DNA of 64,000 bases from Protea cynaroides (taxonomy: Eukaryota > Streptophyta > Magnoliopsida > Proteales > Proteaceae): positions 129,490,951-129,554,950 of the forward strand of contig CM053276.1 in the NCBI GenBank assembly GCA_028583415.1, read 5' to 3'. The notes beneath the pieces are model-generated. The model saw nothing but the letters and a program-made list of their open reading frames with translations. It was not told the DNA's origin and ran no database searches. The position numbers and the translations under genes are program-made. Below are positions 59,926-64,000 of this stretch, piece after piece. Each line of letters opens with the position of its first letter. Position 1 is the first letter of the stretch.

Positions 59926-60187
59926 GATTGAATCCCATTCAAATAGTCTCCTCCCTGAGATTCGGGAGGAGAGATGGCGGCCTAGATGGATGGCCGACAC
60001 CTGGCCCTCGGGTGAATCCGAGTCGTCCATCCGAGCTGACACCCTAGCCGACAAGCTGAGCCGACAAGGGTGTCGGCTCGGATGGATGGCTTAGATTCAC
60101 CCGAGAGCTAGGTGTCGGCCATCCATCGAGGCCGCCGCCCCTCCTCCCTAATCTCAGGGAGGAGACGATGTGGATCCGGATTGAACC
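59926..60187. mobile_element. Foldback MITE, member 4 of the shared family, GC-rich hairpin
   Basis: Arms of about 100 bp (59946-60044 and 60066-60165) pair almost completely. Matching words include CTCCTCCCTGAGATTC with AATCTCAGGGAGGAG, GATGGCCGACACCTGG with AGGTGTCGGCCATCC, and CCTCGGGTGAATC with GATTCACCCGAG. The loop is about 20 bases. Outer motifs GGATTGAATCCC and GGATCCGGATTGAACC link it to the family. It is markedly GC-rich compared with its surroundings. Confidence 0.85.
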
Positions 60188-60959
60188 TCACAAACAATAG
60201 ATCACCTAAATATAGTACATACTAGTAGATGAAAGAAAAATAAGAATCCGAGAGAGCAGCAGCAAAAGAATTGTCAAAACTAATGACATACACAGCTTCA
60301 ATTTCAAACAAGTTATGGGTTGATAAAGTACGACAGCATAGAACATAGCGCACATGGAAGACAGGACCCATAATGGTGAGTAGTCCTAAGAAAAAAGAAA
60401 AAGTTTCATGGCTTAGGCAGTTAGAATCATTCAAATGCAACCTTTCCTGATAGGACTTCAAGCTTTACCTTATATGCTATACAATATGGATCTTGTATTT
60501 AAGAAGTTGAAGATTACAGACCACTGCTAACAGTTGAAAACTCAGACCAAAGATAATTCCACTCTTTGAAACCAAACTTTTAGAAGAAGTGGTTCTTTAG
60601 GGAGATATGGACTATTCATATGATAGACTGGTATAGTATGTTTATCTATATCAACACCTAATTATGCACACCACCACTAATCTTCACCCATAATCAATGG
60701 GAACTCTTCTAGTCAGATTGGTTGGTTTCCATTCCAAACCTACTATCAAGAAAGGCACCAACAGCTGAGATATTTATTGCTGCCAATCACTGAGTCCTAT
60801 CCTCCTTATCCTGGGGCATTCCAGTATTTGAAATTTAAATGAGTTTTAAACCATAAACTTGTCCTATCCCCAGAGCAAATTTGAGAATGCCTTTCACTAG
60901 TAAACTTTTTGGGTCATTTTCAAATACAAAAGTCACCCACTAGAGGGTAATTTACATTC
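60188..60959. other. Intergenic, no recognised gene
   Basis: Nothing supported beyond short frames. Confidence 0.4.
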
Positions 60960-61500
60960 TTGATGATTTATCCGTAGTTCTTTTTCCCCTTTCCTCTTGT
61001 CAGAGAAGGAAAAAATTGAAGTAGATCTAGCATGATGCATAACTGAGGAGAATAATATTTATGTGACAAAATAGAGAAGAAAGAGACAAAAGGAGAGAAG
61101 ATGGACAGAGTGGAGAAGACGGAGAGAGAATCGATGTGTGTTCTTCTCTCCCCACTGCCATCTATTTATTAATAATGAAAGCAAGTAATACAACCTAGTA
61201 AGACTCTAGAAAGCAATTGCAATAAAACTCTAGTTACTGTAATCAAAGTAACTCTAAAACATAAAGGAAAGCTAATGACAATAGGACACCTCATATAAGT
61301 CTAAACACAAAAGAAAACCTCTACTGACCCTACTATCTCAACAAAAGTTTCACATAAAATTAAAACATATAGGAAGATCTTGGCCAGGAAATAGTTATTC
61401 GCATCTTGCTAGCAGTTGATTCTCAAAAACTGTCAAGGATTACTTCGTAGTAGTCTGCCAACCACCATCAGTTAGTCCATCAGGGGAAAAAAATTTGTTT
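60960..61500 (-). mobile_element. Possible minus-strand LTR fragment, AG-rich
   Basis: On the minus strand TATTAATAAATAGATGG (complement of about 61160-61176) precedes a CT-rich stretch (complement of 61055-61155), the same layout as at 4960-5325. The flanking text AATAAAACTCTAGTTACTG also resembles AATAAAACTCTTACTAGCC there. Ends were not found. Confidence 0.3.
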
Positions 61501-61860
61501 TGATTTTAGTCAAGCATCATTTGCTAAGGATGCAACAAACATGCAAGATACATTTCTGATTCTAATTCTAAGTATTGGTGCTGTAAGTATATATGTAATT
61601 CCCTCTGTTGGGAAAAATCACAGGGATCACTCATTTACTCTGTGTCAGCCTTTATTTATGATAATCATCAGTGATCTTCATTAATAGTTGATTCTAGATT
61701 TTATTGACTGCGTACAGCTGGGTTTCAATTAAGAATGACTAAAACGTAATTACTTATCGCATCTATTTGGTACAGATCTCATACTCCTTGGTATGGTATT
61801 CATTGAAATGAGTTCTTTATCCATATACTGAAGACAAACTAATAAAGGAAATAAAGGAAG

Positions 61861-61884
61861 AGAGAGAGAGAGAGAGAGAGAGAG
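61861..61884. repeat. (GA)n microsatellite
   Basis: About 24 bp of GA repeats. Confidence 0.9.
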
Positions 61885-62189
61885 CATTTAGTGGTAACCC
61901 ATGCAATCTAGCAGTCCATCACCTGTACTAATCGAGCCCACGTTTAGCTTTGGTACTGGACCATGGTTGTAGTTTGACACTAAGTTAAAAAAGCTACCAG
62001 AAAGTCTCCTTTCCACCAAAGCAGCTATTAATCAAATATTCCAATTAGTCTACCCAACCTCACATTTTGTTGTGTTTTTCCTTTTCCCTAAATTCACATT
62101 TTATTCTTTATAATCTGGCTCAGTTAGGTCAGAAATTTAAGCATTAAATATTAACATGTATCTCTGGTTTGTATGGATTGTGAATGGAA

Positions 62190-62816
62190 AGAGTTTAACT
62201 TCCAAATTTTCAATTTCATTCCATTTCTGCCATCTGTACAAACTTAAAAGTGAGTGATCCTCTACTAAAGGTTTGGTGATCCCCTCTTCAGGCCCTGGGA
62301 TTCAGTGTTTTGTTCATAGTCCATCTTTTGGATTGACCATCCCATCCCAACTTCGAGTTCTTCTAGTGTTTACTTCTATCAGCCATTTGGCCCCATTTCT
62401 TCTCTCAAATAGTTATAGTTTCAGATCACATCCATAGGGTCCATTCCATGACTTCTAGTTTCTTCTACCTGTTTGCACTCGGATTGACTTTCTATCGAAC
62501 CTCTTTTCTCCTCTTCATTTTACCCACATGAACTCCTCCCATTCAACCTGGCATCAGTTATTTGCCTCTTATCCAATGCAAAATTGCCACACATTTGACA
62601 GATCCACCACCCTGTATGTACATAGAACATTCATCACACAGCACAGATTTAATGTACACTGATCTGACTGATAGATACATAACATCTCCCACTCCTTTAG
62701 ACAACCATTTAGGTAATTGTTTCAACGCTTCAGAGATGGAAGATGGTCATGAGAAACTCTACATGAGTACTAACCTCCCCTCTTATCTTGATCCTGTCAG
62801 GCAGTCACCTATGTAA
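62190..62816 (+). other. Exon-like segment, unassigned
   Basis: The final part (about 62556-62814) is open in one frame, reading CKIATHLTDPPPCMYIEHSS and later EMEDGHEKLYMSTNLPSYLD. It runs up to a strong donor CACCTAT|GTAAGT at 62815. A second frame starting at ATG 62528 (MNSSHSTWHQLFASYPMQNC) overlaps it and stops at about 62659, so a frame slip or an incorrect choice is possible. It may be part of a gene continuing to the right of the window, or a decayed piece. No family was recognised. Confidence 0.25.
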
Positions 62817-64000
62817 GTACAAGCCCCAGAAATGATTTTAGCATTGGAGTAATGATGGAAACAATGATACAAGACAGGCACAGCTTAATGGAAACAATGA
62901 ATACAGCAGCTAGGAGTAGCCCTCCTTGAACTGGATTATAAACATCAACAGGTGGCCAGCTTCCCCATAGTATCCTGTAACCTTCCATGGATCTTGTTGA
63001 TATATCTTACCAACCAACGTCGGATTCTAAGATGGTAACATAATCCCCTAGCCCATCCTATGAAGTATGATCCTATATCATATAATGGGAATCACCTCCG
63101 CATGCTTAGTACATAGGTGGAAATTTGAATTTGAATAGAAATAAATTGCATCCAAACTGGCCCAAAATGTAGAGAAGGAAAATTCAATATGGATGCTCGA
63201 AATAGCAAACAGAAATTAGGATGCAATGGTCCTATGTCAAACATCTTTCAGACAGAGAGCACCATGCATTTGCATAGGCAACCATATTATATTGTATAGC
63301 TAATCTAACGTCTCTGTACACTCAACCTGCAGCATTATTGTTTATGCCACTCTTACGCCCAAAAAAAAAAATCCACCATCAAAGTGAAATAGGCTCACCT
63401 GGGACCTTGGCAAATGAATAGGATCCATACTGTATCTAATTACATGCAGTCACTTTAGGATATCCATGAGAGATACCTGGAGCTGAAGAATACTTTTAGT
63501 ATCTATATAACTCCCAAAATCATCACTCAAACTAGCTAACTCCAACTGTATCATATATGCTCAAGATGACAGTTAAAAAAAACATAGCTTCCACACGAAT
63601 GTCAGTAGATTTCGGATTCCTCTCCTAACTGCAGCCAATAGTTGTAAGCAAGCAGTTTCACCTCCATCGAAGAGTCAAGATGCTTTGATGAATTAAGGCA
63701 AGTCAAAGAAATTCTTCAAATGATAGATAATCAATTTGTACCATGTTTACCATATTCCATATCACTTCCCAAGGCAACAGCATCAGCCGTATAACTATTC
63801 GTTCTTATTTATACTGGTCATGGCACTTAATCTTTTCCTTGTTCATTTTATCTTTACAAGATGGGTCTAATTAAGCCCACTGAATACAAAGCCTTGCAAT
63901 ACTGACAATTAACAGGTTACAAAAGACTTTTTTTGTTCCGGATTGATTCCATAAAAACTTCAAATTTCTCATGAATGCTATATTTTTAAGAAAAAATTTC
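62817..64000. other. Window end, no recognised gene
   Basis: No coding segment, RNA gene or clear mobile element was seen. If the segment ending at 62816 is an exon, this would be intron. Confidence 0.35.

Noticed and set aside
59888..60094. Plus-strand frame of 68 codons, GC-rich
   Set aside because: It lies in the hairpin element at 59926-60187, and GC richness explains the lack of stops.

Overview
This looks like nuclear DNA of a flowering plant, probably a dicot; the species cannot be read from the sequence. Coding density is low and the DNA is AT-rich with many microsatellites. Splice sites are GT-AG, introns are large, and the repeats are of plant type (RTE-class LINE ending in TTG repeats, Au SINE, hAT elements, a Mutator-like element, a Tat/Ogre-like LTR, MITEs). 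No prokaryotic-style genes, CRISPR arrays, rRNA genes or convincing tRNA genes were seen.

Two intact protein genes are well supported, both on the + strand. Gene 1 (1459-14855, five exons, 391 aa) encodes a conserved plant protein of unknown function with an N-terminal cysteine-rich zinc-binding motif that is split by an 11.1-kb first intron. Gene 2 (47200-48579, four exons, 359 aa) encodes a BOI-type RING E3 ubiquitin ligase with a basic nuclear signal, a run of 25 glutamines, a coiled coil and a C-terminal RING finger. Two further loci (16290-16481 and about 62190-62816) hold exon-like sequence that I cannot assign.

Region by region: 1-909 is the end of a hAT-like element. 1459-14855 is gene 1; its first intron holds two LINE fragments, one of them invaded by a hAT element that was itself invaded by an Au SINE. 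About 5430-15320 (part of intron 1 plus exons 2-5) is duplicated at about 23420-33085, where the gene copy is a decayed pseudogene. Between the copies, 17360-19612 is a hAT element containing a Mutator-like element (17523-19352) with inverted repeats of about 0.5 kb and a captured fragment of a molybdate-transporter (MOT1-type) gene. The second copy carries its own insertions: a Tat/Ogre-like LTR of about 3.3 kb (25262-28546) and a 756-bp hAT-type element (29645-30400) with perfect 8-bp target duplications. From 33 kb to 47 kb there is gene-free DNA with MITEs, simple repeats and a 1041-bp hAT-type element (45046-46086). From 48.6 kb to the end there is more non-coding DNA with foldback MITEs.

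The main interest is a record of insertion order. Because the two halves of the duplication can be compared, several insertions have a matching empty site in the other copy. A family of hairpin elements sharing one terminal motif also recurs at four or five places in the window.
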